A stretch of 64,000 nucleotides of DNA from Candidatus Eisenbacteria bacterium (GTDB taxonomy: Bacteria; Eisenbacteria; RBG-16-71-46; JAFGJU01): NCBI GenBank assembly GCA_026388185.1, contig JAPLKG010000006.1, positions 3,625 through 67,624 of the forward strand, in the 5' to 3' direction. Below the pieces are notes generated by a model, which saw only the letters and a list, made by a program, of their open reading frames with translations, did not search any database and was not told where the DNA came from. The position numbers and the translations under genes were made by a program. Below are positions 27,533 through 37,400 of the stretch, in pieces; the first letter of the stretch is position 1, and every line of letters begins with the position of its first letter.

Positions 27533-30500
27533 ATGGAAAACGACTCTCGCAGTGATAAGGGCTTATGTCCTGACGAACTGCACCCGATCTCGATTGTAGA
27601 GAAGGATGAAGAGATCGGAAATATACATTTCGACGCGTCTAACTTCTCGGGCGCTCTTGACTACTTTGCCAAGGCGAGGGGGTCCGCGCTCGAGCTTTCT
27701 CTCAATACAAAAGCAGCCTACCTAGACCTCAAGATTGCTTCCTGCTACAAGGCGAAAGGTGATCACGGCCGCGCGATCGAGTACGCGGTGCTCGCCAAGG
27801 AGACTTTCCGCAAGGAGAATGACCTGCTTGGTTTGGGCAGAGCATACTGCTTGGACGGGATGCTTCACGCCGAGATTGGCCGCTACGGGAAGGGGCGGAG
27901 GCTTTGTGAGACCGGTCAGAGATTGTTGAAAGGGACCGGTGAGTTCCTCGAGCTGGGCAAGGTCCAGAACTGGCTCGGCTTCATTCATACCCGGCTCGGA
28001 AACATTCCCAAAGCAAGAGAGTATTTTGAAGGGGCGCTCGTTGCCTTCCGTAGCGTTCAGAACGACGACGGGATTTCCCAGGCCTTGAACAATCTCGGCA
28101 TCCTGCACAAGAATCTGTCCGAATGGCGCGAGGCAGCAGGATTTTTTGAAAAAGCTCTGGCAATAAGCGTAAAAAGCGGCAATTTCGCGCGCATGGCCAC
28201 CTATTCTCTGAACCTGGGCATTGTGCATTTCAGGCTCGGCGAGTGGGGACTTGCGCTGCGGGAGTTCTCCAGAAGCCTTGAGATCTGCACGCAGATCGGA
28301 AACAGGGCAGGAGCCGCGCGAACCAGACTGGCCGCGGCGAACGTCAGCCTGCGCAAGAGAGAATGGGCCGGCGCCGAGGCCTCGTACCGTGACGTACTTG
28401 CGACAAGCCGAGAGCTTGGGTGCAAACGCGAAGAGGTCCTCGCGCTGGAATTCCTGGGAGAACTGGAACTCACCAAGGGCAATTCGGATAACGCTCTCGA
28501 ACTCTTGAAGGAAGCCGAGGCCCTGGCACTCGAGATTGCACCGAGGGGAGACCTCGTCATGGAGGTGGCCAGGCGTGCCGCGGAAGCCCACCTTTCCCGC
28601 GGTGAGATTGATGACGCACTCGCTGCTGCTGAGAGGGCCGCTGACATCGCTCGCTCCGTGGGTGATCGTTGCGAGGAAGCTCTAGCAAGGCGAGTGACCG
28701 GAGTCGCACTGTGGCATAAGGGCGAGTGGGAAAAGGGACGGCAGATCATAGAAGACGTTCTCTCGACGCTCACGAGCGTTGGTGAGAGGTTTGAAGTCGC
28801 AAGAACTCTTCTCATTTCAGGAAAGGCGATTGTCTCTGAACTCCCCGGTGGCGGTGTGAGCGGAGAGCTGTCCGACAAGGCGGTCTCATTCCTGCGGCAG
28901 GCCATGGGAGTTTTCTTGAGTTTTGAAGTGAAGGGTTGGGCGGCCCTCGCGATAGTTGAATTGGCTCGATTTTATCTCACGAAGGCCGTGCCCGACGAAT
29001 CGCTCAATCACATAGACGAGGCCGAGAGGCTCTTGAGCGACGTGGAGGAGCCCGAAATCCACGCTGCTCTCGCCGGTGTGAGGGCGGCGCTTGAACAAGC
29101 TTTCGTCAGTTCCACTCTTTCGTCCTCCAGCGAATTCAAGATACTCGAAGAGCTGGGCAAGCTCCTCGGTGGCGACGAGGACCCCGAAAGAACGCTGGAC
29201 GAACTCATGCAGTTGATCCTGGCGCGTTCCGACGCCGACCGGGGTCTCATTGCTTTTGTAGCGGACGGAGCGGAGCCTCATATCTGGGCGGTCAAGAGGC
29301 TGTCCTCGAAGGAAGCTCTCGGCATCATCGGCTCTCTGAGGGAGGCTCTACCGGCTGAAATGGCCGGTTCGCCTCGCGTCGTCACAAGCATCCGCTCGGA
29401 CAAGATACTGTCACAGCTTCCGGCGCTCGAGCGCGTTCAGAGCTTTGCGCTCGTGCCCCTCAACCTGCCCTCGGGCCAGAAGGGAATCGTCTACGCGGAT
29501 AGACTCGTGGGCAATCGCCTTGGTGCCTTCAAGCAGAGGGAGCTAAATCTCCTCGCCGTCATGTCCGGCATCGCCACGCTTGCTGCGGTCGAGGCCGAAA
29601 GGGTCGTGCGGATGAGGGAAAGCGCGGCTCGGAGGCAAAGGCTCGATTTCACGCGCTCCTTCGACGGAATAGTGACGCAGAACAAAGAGATGCTCGAGAT
29701 ACTCAGCCTCGTCGAGAAAGTCGGATCGAGCTCCGCCACCATTCTTATACTGGGAGAGACAGGGACGGGGAAGGCCCTGGTCGCCGAAGCCATACATAGC
29801 TGTAGCCCACGGAAGGACAAGCCGTTCGTTCCGATAAGCTGCTCCTCAATACCCGACTCGCTCCTTGAAAGCGAGCTTTTCGGCCACGTGCAGGGTGCCT
29901 TCACGGGCGCCATTCGCGACAAGAGAGGGCTTTTTGAAGAAGCTGAAACGGGCACCGTATTTCTGGATGAGGTCGCCAAGACGACGAAGAGCATACAGGC
30001 CAAGCTCCTTCATTTCCTGGACAAGAAGGAAATCCGGGCCGTGGGCTCGACGAAGTGGAAGCGTGTGGACGGCCGCATCATATGTGCCACAAACACCGAC
30101 CTCAAGGTGATGATAAGAGAGGGCGAATTCCTCGAGGATCTCTACTACCGCCTCAGTGACATCACGATTTCGGTGCCGTCTTTGAGGGAAAGAAGAGATG
30201 ACATCCCTCTCCTTATCGAGCATTTCCTCAAAGCTTCCGGCGCGCAAGACAACAAGCCCGTGCGAAGCGTCACCAGGGGAGCGATGCAGCTACTCATGGA
30301 CTACGATTGGCCCGGCAACGTGCGGGAACTTGAAAAAACGGTGAAGAGAATGCTCGTTCTGGCTCCTCCGGTTGGCGAGCTTGGTTCCGAGTTGCTACCC
30401 CCCGAAATCAGGGAGCAAAAGATTGACGCGGTCGGGACCGGGGCGCTCAAGACCGAGGTGGAGAGAACGGAGCGCAGAGTCATTTCGGAAGCCCTCGAGA

Positions 30501-30625
30501 AACACGGTTGGAACAAGGCGCGCGCTGCAAAGTTCCTCAACATCAGCTATCCGACCCTCCTCAAGAAAATCGTAGAGCTCGACCTTGACCGCAGACATCA
30601 CTCGAAGACTACCAACAGGGGCTAA
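27533..30625 (+). CDS. sigma-54-dependent activator with TPR and GAF-like sensor domains
   Basis: The 1030-residue protein has an N-terminal superhelix of about ten TPR-type repeats (residues about 30-500; e.g. ALNNLGILHKNLSEWREAAG, YSLNLGIVHFRLGEWGLALR), a GAF-like domain (about 530-690), a sigma-54 AAA+ domain (about 700-935) with Walker A GETGTGKA, intact GAFTGA and Walker B GTVFLDEV, and a Fis-type helix-turn-helix at the end (WNKARAAKFLNISYPTLLKK). The Walker A motif ends in Ala where most relatives have Glu. It has no receiver domain, so it senses a ligand or protein rather than a kinase. Sigma-54-like promoters lie just downstream (30848 and 31402), so it probably controls the neighbouring region. 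Confidence 0.93.
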   Translation: MENDSRSDKGLCPDELHPISIVEKDEEIGNIHFDASNFSGALDYFAKARGSALELSLNTKAAYLDLKIASCYKAKGDHGRAIEYAVLAKETFRKENDLLGLGRAYCLDGMLHAEIGRYGKGRRLCETGQRLLKGTGEFLELGKVQNWLGFIHTRLGNIPKAREYFEGALVAFRSVQNDDGISQALNNLGILHKNLSEWREAAGFFEKALAISVKSGNFARMATYSLNLGIVHFRLGEWGLALREFSRSLEICTQIGNRAGAARTRLAAANVSLRKREWAGAEASYRDVLATSRELGCKREEVLALEFLGELELTKGNSDNALELLKEAEALALEIAPRGDLVMEVARRAAEAHLSRGEIDDALAAAERAADIARSVGDRCEEALARRVTGVALWHKGEWEKGRQIIEDVLSTLTSVGERFEVARTLLISGKAIVSELPGGGVSGELSDKAVSFLRQAMGVFLSFEVKGWAALAIVELARFYLTKAVPDESLNHIDEAERLLSDVEEPEIHAALAGVRAALEQAFVSSTLSSSSEFKILEELGKLLGGDEDPERTLDELMQLILARSDADRGLIAFVADGAEPHIWAVKRLSSKEALGIIGSLREALPAEMAGSPRVVTSIRSDKILSQLPALERVQSFALVPLNLPSGQKGIVYADRLVGNRLGAFKQRELNLLAVMSGIATLAAVEAERVVRMRESAARRQRLDFTRSFDGIVTQNKEMLEILSLVEKVGSSSATILILGETGTGKALVAEAIHSCSPRKDKPFVPISCSSIPDSLLESELFGHVQGAFTGAIRDKRGLFEEAETGTVFLDEVAKTTKSIQAKLLHFLDKKEIRAVGSTKWKRVDGRIICATNTDLKVMIREGEFLEDLYYRLSDITISVPSLRERRDDIPLLIEHFLKASGAQDNKPVRSVTRGAMQLLMDYDWPGNVRELEKTVKRMLVLAPPVGELGSELLPPEIREQKIDAVGTGALKTEVERTERRVISEALEKHGWNKARAAKFLNISYPTLLKKIVELDLDRRHHSKTTNRG

Positions 30626-30847
30626 ACAACCTTTCTCAATTGCCTTTTTCCGTGTAAAGAAGATTTATACTCGTAATTGATTGCCGGTTAAGGCATTAGA
30701 GACGCTCCGGTGGAGACTATAAAGTCTCTTTACATTGAGCCGATCTTCACTTCGCTGCGAGCCTGGCGACCAAGTTTCCAGAGTCGGCTAACCGATTCCA
30801 TTACAACTGATTACCCATGGTAACTTAATGCTCCATTTGTTGAGAAC

Positions 30848-30863
30848 TTGGCACATTCAGTGC
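30848..30863 (+). promoter_or_regulatory. sigma-54-like promoter, overlapping a sigma-70 -10 box
   Basis: TTGGCAC-N5-GTGC: GG (30850-30851) and GC (30862-30863) are 10 bases apart; only one core base of the -12 element deviates. The predicted start near 30875 coincides with the first base of the folded RNA at 30876. TATAAT at 30867-30872 directly follows and could serve another sigma factor, though no good -35 is seen. Confidence 0.5.
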
Positions 30864-30875
30864 TCTTATAATGGA

Positions 30876-31027
30876 GCGTGGGGCTTCCGAAAGTGCGCCT
30901 GGGTTGGTCGGTGTCGGCCTGCGGAACCTGTAGACTTGAGCCCCGGCCTCAATAAATGACAGTGTGAAGCAAGGCTACCGGCTAACCCGGGGCACGCACT
31001 GAAGGCAGAGAGTCCAGAGCCCTCTGC
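30876..31027 (+). ncRNA. candidate structured non-coding RNA
   Basis: Nested pairing: GCGTGGGGCT (30876-30885) with AGCCCTCTGC (31018-31027, one mismatch); GTGCG (30893-30897) with CGCAC (30995-30999); GGGTTGGTCGG (30901-30911) with CCGGCTAACCC (30978-30988). The closing stem, a wide bubble and a long apical arm give a rod-like shape as in 6S-type RNAs, but I could not match a family. An alternative hairpin at 31005-31027 could terminate it weakly. No open reading frame fits the region. Confidence 0.45.
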
Positions 31028-31034
31028 AAATTTC

Positions 31035-31062
31035 TTGACAATTGGGCTGGGTGTGCTATCAT
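31035..31062 (+). promoter_or_regulatory. sigma-70-type promoter ahead of a long hairpin
   Basis: TTGACA (31035-31040) and TATCAT (31057-31062) are 16 bases apart, with a start near 31069. Confidence 0.5.
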
Positions 31063-31068
31063 AGAGTC

Positions 31069-31180
31069 AGATCTAAAATATCGTGAGTACTGGGAAGCGG
31101 CTCCCTTCTAATAGCAAGTGACCTCGTTCAAATGCCTGCTGGTGATTGCTTCCACAAAAGCCGCTTCCCATCTTCTTTTC
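31069..31180 (+). ncRNA. candidate small RNA or leader with long closing stem
   Basis: A perfect 12-bp inverted repeat, TGGGAAGCGGCT (31091-31102) and AGCCGCTTCCCA (31159-31170), encloses 56 bases and is followed by TCTTCTTTTC. Together with the promoter just upstream this looks like an independent transcript of about 110 bases. No family recognised. Confidence 0.4.
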
Positions 31181-31401
31181 CCCCCGGTTTTTTGATCCCC
31201 TCGCTTGACACGGCTCTGCTGCGAGCGTAGCGCGGCCTCGGCGTGTGGCGTTACAGCCACAGTTGTACCCTGTAGCAGCGTTGCATCGCCGTCGGAGGCC
31301 GGATCGATCTTGCCGAATCAACGACCCCCCTTTGGGCCGCCGCAGATAAGCGAGCGCGCAACTGGTTTTGTCTTGTCCTGTTATGCGGCGCCGGCGTGTG
31401 G

Positions 31402-31417
31402 TGGCATCGGTTGTGCA
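31402..31417 (+). promoter_or_regulatory. sigma-54-like promoter upstream of the lipoprotein operon
   Basis: TGGCAT-N6-GTGCA with GG (31403-31404) and GC (31415-31416) 10 bases apart. The start would be near 31428, about 60 bases before ATG 31487. The -12 element has one deviation. Confidence 0.4.
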
Positions 31418-31486
31418 AACAGCTCCCGCGACCAAGCCCGTTAGTGGCACACCGCTTGCATAGGTGTGCTGATGGAGGTGAAAGAG

Positions 31487-32365
31487 ATGAGAAGTAGCGC
31501 GCGTTGCCTGGCATTCAAGATGAGCTACGTGACACTCATGGTGGCTGCTCTTGCCGTTCTCTTCGCGGCGGGATGTATGGACGAAGACAACGATGTCTAC
31601 GTGGATCGCACTCCTCCGAGGGCGCCGCAAGGAGTGTTCACCGTCACCGGAGATGGACAGGTGGACATCTATTGGCTGGCGAACCGCGAGTCCGACCTCG
31701 GCGGCTATAGGATCTACTGGAACGACGAGGCAGCAGGTTACTACGAATACGTGACCACCACTTCCGGCACGCATTTTACCGACACGGACGTGACAAACGG
31801 CAACACCTACTACTACGCCGTATCGGCGTTCGACAGGGACGGGAACGAGAGCGATCTCAGCTACGAGACTGTCTCGGACACGCCGAGACCGGAAGGGTTT
31901 GATCTTGCTCTGTATGATTTTTCGGGACCCAATGCCGCGTTGAGCGGATACGTCTTCAGCGACGAGACAAGACAGTTGTATTCCCTGGCCGCGACACCCG
32001 CAACGGACATTTACTACGGCTACGTTGGCGAAGAGTGCGTGATGTTCACGTGGAATCCCGACCCCGAGTGGCCTCTGACCGACATACAGGACGGTGGCTA
32101 CAGACCGCTCGCCGAACTTGATGACGCGCCTCCGGGGGGGTGGGCAGAGAGTGGTTGGGTCGTGCTCACCGAGGGACACAGCTACTTTGTGTGGACCAGA
32201 GACAACCACTACGCCAAGTTCTACGTGAAGAGTGTTCGGCCGGAATATGTCATCATGGACTGGGCCTACCAAGTGGACGCCGGAAATCCTGAACTTGCGA
32301 AAGAGAAACTGGCCAGACGCAGTGGCGACCTGGAACCCGGCACTCCGATTGAGCCGGTCGAATGA
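31487..32365 (+). CDS. lipoprotein with fibronectin type III domain
   Basis: The 292-residue protein has a signal ending in the lipobox LFAAGC, so it is likely membrane-anchored at the Cys. Residues about 45-130 form a fibronectin type III domain (PPRAPQGVFTVTGDGQVDIYW, YRIYWNDE, YYYAVSAFDRDGNESDLS). The second half (about 140-292) is a beta-rich domain I do not recognise. ATG 31487 follows GGAGGTG. The stop overlaps the ribosome site of the next gene, so the pair is co-translated. Confidence 0.75.
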   Translation: MRSSARCLAFKMSYVTLMVAALAVLFAAGCMDEDNDVYVDRTPPRAPQGVFTVTGDGQVDIYWLANRESDLGGYRIYWNDEAAGYYEYVTTTSGTHFTDTDVTNGNTYYYAVSAFDRDGNESDLSYETVSDTPRPEGFDLALYDFSGPNAALSGYVFSDETRQLYSLAATPATDIYYGYVGEECVMFTWNPDPEWPLTDIQDGGYRPLAELDDAPPGGWAESGWVVLTEGHSYFVWTRDNHYAKFYVKSVRPEYVIMDWAYQVDAGNPELAKEKLARRSGDLEPGTPIEPVE

Positions 32366-32379
32366 GGAGGTGTAGCGAA

Positions 32380-32967
32380 ATGAGGGATCGCACCAGCAAA
32401 GACGGGACGAGTCTCACCGACCGCGTGGTACCGGGGCGCAAACTCGGGGACCTGTCGTTGTTCTCACTCTTGATTGCCGTCGCCGCGCTACCATTTCTTG
32501 CGGGTTGCATCGCCTACCTGCACACGAGCCTTCCCATCGTCATAGAGACGGGAGGGCACCACGGATACTACGGCGACCGCGGGTACAGTGCGAGGCCTCA
32601 CCCGCAATACTATTGCTACGATTGTCACGGCTACACGTACTTTGATCCCTACTACGACTATTGTGTCCAGTATGGTTTTAGATTCAGATGGAGTGATTAT
32701 CCGTCTGCCGGGAGATACTACAGACAACACTATCCGGTCATCGTGCAGAAGACGCCTCACTTCGGTGAGTACAAGTACAAGCCTGATTACAGGACGAGTT
32801 CGAAGTACGAGAGGCCTCCCGACTACGAGGCCTTGAAGAAATCGGAAGGGAGGACTTTCTACGAGGGAAGAAAGACTGCCGGCGAGAAGTCTATTGGCGG
32901 GAAGTCTTCTGCCTCGAAGGCGACGCAGGGAAAGAAGTCGTCAGGGAAGTCGTCCGTCGGAAAATAG
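32380..32967 (+). CDS. putative lipoprotein with CxxCH module
   Basis: The 195-residue protein has a signal ending FLAGC (lipobox). A Tyr-rich segment contains YYCYDCHGYTYFDPYYDYC, with CYDCH matching the c-type heme attachment motif CxxCH, though a zinc or structural site is equally possible. The C-terminal third is a Lys/Ser/Gly-rich low-complexity tail (GKKSSGKSSVGK). The same CYDCH-FDPY-C block occurs in the next gene, so the two proteins share a module. ATG 32380 is chosen because of GAGGAGGTG at 32363-32371. Confidence 0.6.
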   Translation: MRDRTSKDGTSLTDRVVPGRKLGDLSLFSLLIAVAALPFLAGCIAYLHTSLPIVIETGGHHGYYGDRGYSARPHPQYYCYDCHGYTYFDPYYDYCVQYGFRFRWSDYPSAGRYYRQHYPVIVQKTPHFGEYKYKPDYRTSSKYERPPDYEALKKSEGRTFYEGRKTAGEKSIGGKSSASKATQGKKSSGKSSVGK

Positions 32968-33039
32968 CGGTTGCAGTTCCGTGAAGATCGGAACGCACAA
33001 AAGTGCACTGTACGCTCGCATCGAGAGGAGTGATCGGGA

Positions 33040-34323
33040 ATGAAGCTGAAGATGTCGATGTTGCTCGCGAGTGTCCTCGCAGTGGTGAGCATGACTTCCT
33101 CGAGCCTTGCCATACAGCCGGCGGGCAGCCATGACGAGAGGGGTGGGGAGAGCGAGACCTACATGGAGAGGGAGTCTTATCGGCAATCTCCGCTCGTGAT
33201 AGACGTCTGGACCGACCGGGGAGAAGGCGGGGTCTACTACGCGGGTGAGAGAATCCGGGTCTTTTTCAGGGCGTCGAGGGACTGCTACGTCACCATCTAC
33301 AACGTCGATACGCAGGGCTACGTTCACCTGCTCTATCCGGCCGGATCCTTTGACGAGCATTTCGCGGCGGCCGGGGTGACCTACAGGGTGCCTTCTCGTC
33401 GCTCACCGTACGACCTCGTGATAGACGGACCGACCGGGATCGAGTACGTTGAGGCCGTTGCCTCCGTCGAACCGTTTCGCGCCAGGCCGCCGTGGTATCT
33501 GGATCCCGAATACGGTGAATGGCAGGACAGCCCTTGGAGCCTTTATGGGTCGGATTACGAAGACCACGCAGAGGACTACGACTACTACGTTGAGAGAGGT
33601 ATCGTGCGGGGAGACCCGTTCCTTGCCATACAGAGCATAAATCGGCAAATGATCCCCGCGGACTATCCGTCGTCGTACTACGCCACCACTTACACTTCGT
33701 TCTACGTGGACAGAAGGGTTCAGTACCCTCGATACCTTTGCTACGACTGCCACCAGGGCCATTCTGGATTCGATCCTTACAGGGCGGGATGTGTGGTCTT
33801 TGACATTCGAGTCGACAGGACCTGGGTCTATTCTCCCAGAATCGTGCTTAGAGATTACAGACCCAAGTACTACTACGGGTTGAGAGAGACGGCCCCCGTG
33901 AGATACAAAGGTGAGCGCCACTTCTGGTCTTCCAAGGATGGGCTAATGACACTGAGGCGGCAGTTCTCCATTTCGAAGCCGAAGTTTGAGTCGGGTACGG
34001 CGGGGTCCGCGCCGCGCGCGGAGGAACGCTGGAAGGAACTGCCGGGTCCCTCGGCTCTAAAGAAGTGGAAGGCAGGCAAAGAACCCTCCGTTTCCGGCAA
34101 GACGGTAGAACTCAAGAAGCGGCTTGAATCCGAAGGCTTGTCGAGACCAAAGCAGGTCGAGGAAAAACAGAAGGAATATCAGCAATCACGCGGAACGAAG
34201 CAAGTACAGAAGCAAGTACAGAAGCAAGGACAAAAGCAAGAGCAGGGGCAAAGACAGGAGCAAGAACAGAAGCAAAAACAGAGACAGGAACAGGAGCAGG
34301 GACAGAGCAAGAAGCGAAAGTGA
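33040..34323 (+). CDS. exported DUF4384-type protein with CxxCH module and Gln/Lys-rich tail
   Basis: The 427-residue product has a signal peptide (1-25). Residues about 50-150 resemble a DUF4384 domain (YYAGERIRVFFRASRDCYVT, then VDTQGYVHLLYP). Residues about 230-250 carry YLCYDCHQGHSGFDPYRAGC, the same CxxCH-FDPY-C block as in the upstream lipoprotein. The last 50 residues are almost only Gln, Lys, Glu, Arg and Gly in a short repeating pattern. It lies 72 bases after the upstream gene with GAGGAG before ATG. Envelope localisation is likely; the function is not known. Confidence 0.65.
   Translation: MKLKMSMLLASVLAVVSMTSSSLAIQPAGSHDERGGESETYMERESYRQSPLVIDVWTDRGEGGVYYAGERIRVFFRASRDCYVTIYNVDTQGYVHLLYPAGSFDEHFAAAGVTYRVPSRRSPYDLVIDGPTGIEYVEAVASVEPFRARPPWYLDPEYGEWQDSPWSLYGSDYEDHAEDYDYYVERGIVRGDPFLAIQSINRQMIPADYPSSYYATTYTSFYVDRRVQYPRYLCYDCHQGHSGFDPYRAGCVVFDIRVDRTWVYSPRIVLRDYRPKYYYGLRETAPVRYKGERHFWSSKDGLMTLRRQFSISKPKFESGTAGSAPRAEERWKELPGPSALKKWKAGKEPSVSGKTVELKKRLESEGLSRPKQVEEKQKEYQQSRGTKQVQKQVQKQGQKQEQGQRQEQEQKQKQRQEQEQGQSKKRK
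34199..34320 (+). repeat. short tandem repeats encoding a Gln/Lys/Glu-rich tail
   Basis: Units such as CAAGTACAGAAG and CAAGGACAAAAG recur with drift, always in frame, giving KQVQKQVQKQGQKQEQ and similar. This is a slippage-prone tract likely to vary in length between strains. Confidence 0.7.
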
Positions 34324-34496
34324 AGATAGAGGGCAGCAGTCCAGAGCCGTCCCGGCAGGGACAGAGTCGTTACACGAAAGGATTGCTGCCCTTGTTTCTT
34401 ATGGAATTTGCCTGGGTTCAGAGTGTAGAATATCGTGTCGATATAGAGATTGCGGCCTGAAGGGCATCGAACCTCGGCAACCAAAACGGAGATTGC

Positions 34497-37400
34497 TTGA
34501 CGGAGTCCTATTCTTCTTCCAACCGGTTAACCTGCGCCTGCCTCCTCGGACTTGTGCTGCTGGCTCACTTTCTGTTTGTGCCCGAGAGCGCCGCTTCGTC
34601 GAGTCGGGCCTCCGGGCCTCAGATTGCCGTTCCAACACCCGCATTTGTGCCCGGCTATCCCTTCAAGAAGGGGCCGGTCAACGTTCCCGAAAGACACAGA
34701 TTCGAGCCTAGATCGCTTCTGCGGGAACACGGTCTGGAGGGCGCTAATCTTTTCAGTGTGAACGCGATTCCCGCCTCTCCGGACACGATCACGAAGAAGG
34801 TCCTCGCAATACTGGTCGATTTTTCGGATCAACCGTTCATTCACGAGAGACTCTTCGTGGAGAGGCACCTTTTCTTCTTCAAGCAATACTACTCAATCGT
34901 TTCCGGCGGCAGGCTACAACTCGAGCCCGTTGCCTCGGACAGCGTTTTCACGATGCCGTCACCCATGACCGAGTACGGCGCGGATGACGACCTGGGCCTG
35001 AGGCTTGTTCAGCTCGCACAAGACGCAGTGGAAGCCGCGGACAGTCTGATAGACTTCACCCTCTACGACGAGGTAATGATCATCCACGCCGGCCTGGCAC
35101 AAGAGGCTGACATTCTGGGCGACAGCCCCGAGCTCATATGGTCCGCCAGTCTGGGGCCGGCCGAATTCGAGTACTACCTCCCTGACTCTCTGGGTCGCGT
35201 CGGCATCGCCACTAACGATACGCTGCCCGACGGTCGGCACAAGTACATACAAAACATAGCCGTGCTCCCGGAGGACGAATCTCAGGACGGCTACATGTTC
35301 AGCCCACTCGGGGTCTATGTTCACGAGTTCGGTCACTGCCTGGGCTTGCCGGACCTTTATGACACGGGGCCGTCCGGCAGTTCCGCTTCACAGGGAATAG
35401 GAAACTGGGGTGTGATGGGCACGGGCCTGTGGAATGCGAACGGCTATTCTCCTGCCGAACCTTGCGCGTGGAGCAAAGCCATACTCGGTTGGCGGCCCGT
35501 GCGTATCGTGTCTCGCTGCGACACGTGCGAGCTGTCCTATTCTGAAGGTGCCAATCAGTCGGGCGAGCTTGTCCTTGTTCCCATCGGCGGGAGGGAATAC
35601 TTCCTCATAGAAAACAGGCTTCAAGATCCCAACGGCAACGGCACGTTCGACTTTGACGACACGGACCACGACATGGTCTTTGACACGTATGAAGATTCCT
35701 ATTCGGGCGCCGAGTTTGACTATTTCCTGCCGGGCCTGGGCACTGGTTCCGGTCTTCTGATATGGCACGTCGACGAGCAGCAAATCGAGGCAGGGATGCC
35801 TTACAACACGGTCAATGCCGACAGGTTCCACAAGGGAGTCAGCCTGGAGGAGGCGGACGGAGTGGAGGACTTGAGCCAGCCACTCTACTCTGCTGAGAGT
35901 TACGGCAGCGCGTTCGACAGCTTCAGGGAAGGGAACAACACGAGCTTCACACCTTCCAGTCTTCCCAACAGCGACGGGAATTACGGCGGGAAGAGCTGGG
36001 TTTTCATCGAGGATATCGGTGCCGCCGGTCAGTCGATGAGCTTCAGTGTGGAGATCGGCAAGAGACAGAGCAACTGGCCCGTCTCCACACTCGCCGCATT
36101 CGGAGCCAATCATCCGAACGCGGCCGATCTTGACGGCGACGGCAGTCCCGAACTCGTGGCTTGCGATGAGGACGGCAATCTTTACGTGCTTAGAGGAGAC
36201 GGCACGACATATCTCGGTTCGGGGTCCGGTCCCTTGAAGACACTGGGAGAGAGAGTCCTTTCGTCTCCCGTCTTGGGCGACATAGACGGTGATGGACTCA
36301 ATGAAATCGTTGTCGTCGCGGCGAGCGGAACCGTCTTTGCGTGGAACGGCGAGGACGGGAGTGAAGTCAGGGATGGTGACGATAACCCGGCGACGGACGG
36401 AGTGCTGGCACAGGTTACGCCGGTCGGCCGGACGGACGCAATCCTGAGCCGATGGAATGATGAGGGCCGGGACGCGCTCATTTTCGGTGGTTGCTTCGCG
36501 GACACGGCATTCGAACCTCCCCTTGCGGATTCCCTGTATCCGCTCCACGTCGTACTTGCGAAACCCGACTCCGTCGAGACCTTCACCTGGCTTTTCCCTG
36601 GCCCCACCTTCAGAGCACCCGTTGCCTGCGACCTTGACGGAGACGGAACGGAAGAGATTCTTGTCACGACGGGGTCCGGCGACGGCCGAGGGAGGTTAAA
36701 TCTGATCGACGACCCCGGCGTCGTCTCGAGTGACCCACAGTTATGTGACTGCGAGCTCGGCGGAGACTCGGTCGAGTTCGTAGAGATAGTCGCGGGCGAC
36801 CTCGACCTCGACACAACAATGGACATCGCGGGTGCCGACACGAGAGGTAGACTCCATCTGATGCACGTCTCGGTTCCGTCCGGGGAGTGGACCGAGCTCG
36901 CAGGTTGGCCCGTGGATCTCGTCGCCCGTGATTCGCTGGATCTCGTCGGCGAAGACACCAGCAGGGCCGCCTCAATATCGATAGGGGAAATCGACAACGA
37001 CGGTCGCCTCGAAGTGCTTGCCACCTTCGGCAGCAGAGCATACGCGGTCAACTACAACGGGACCGTGCTTACCGGCTGGCCCCCGCTTCTTCCGGTCAGG
37101 GAAATCGGCGAAGGGAAACCGCATGGGCCGTTGTGCGCGGACGTTACTCAGGATCACAGGGCCGACTACGTGGGCGCGCTCTCCGACGGGAGACTCGCTT
37201 GCGTGCAGGCCGACGCCACGATTCCGGCTGGCTGGCCCCTCATGGCAGGTTCCTCGTTCGGCGCCTCACCTCTCCTGGCGGACGTGGATGGGGACGGGCT
37301 CGTGGAGCTCGTCTGCGTGCGGGACCTGGGTGTCGAGACGTTCGCCTCGGGACAGGAGGGCGGAGCGCTTTCATACCAGGTCGCATCGGCTGCTTCTATT

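Noticed and set aside
30876-31027. SRP RNA or tmRNA at the first RNA candidate
   Set aside because: The conserved SRP tip sequence (GGAAG-GCAGC type) and a tmRNA tag frame are both absent.
31073-32272. 399-residue minus-strand frame across the non-coding region and FN3 lipoprotein
   Set aside because: It is antisense to a lipoprotein gene with ribosome site and lipobox and has a His/Arg/Val-rich shadow composition.
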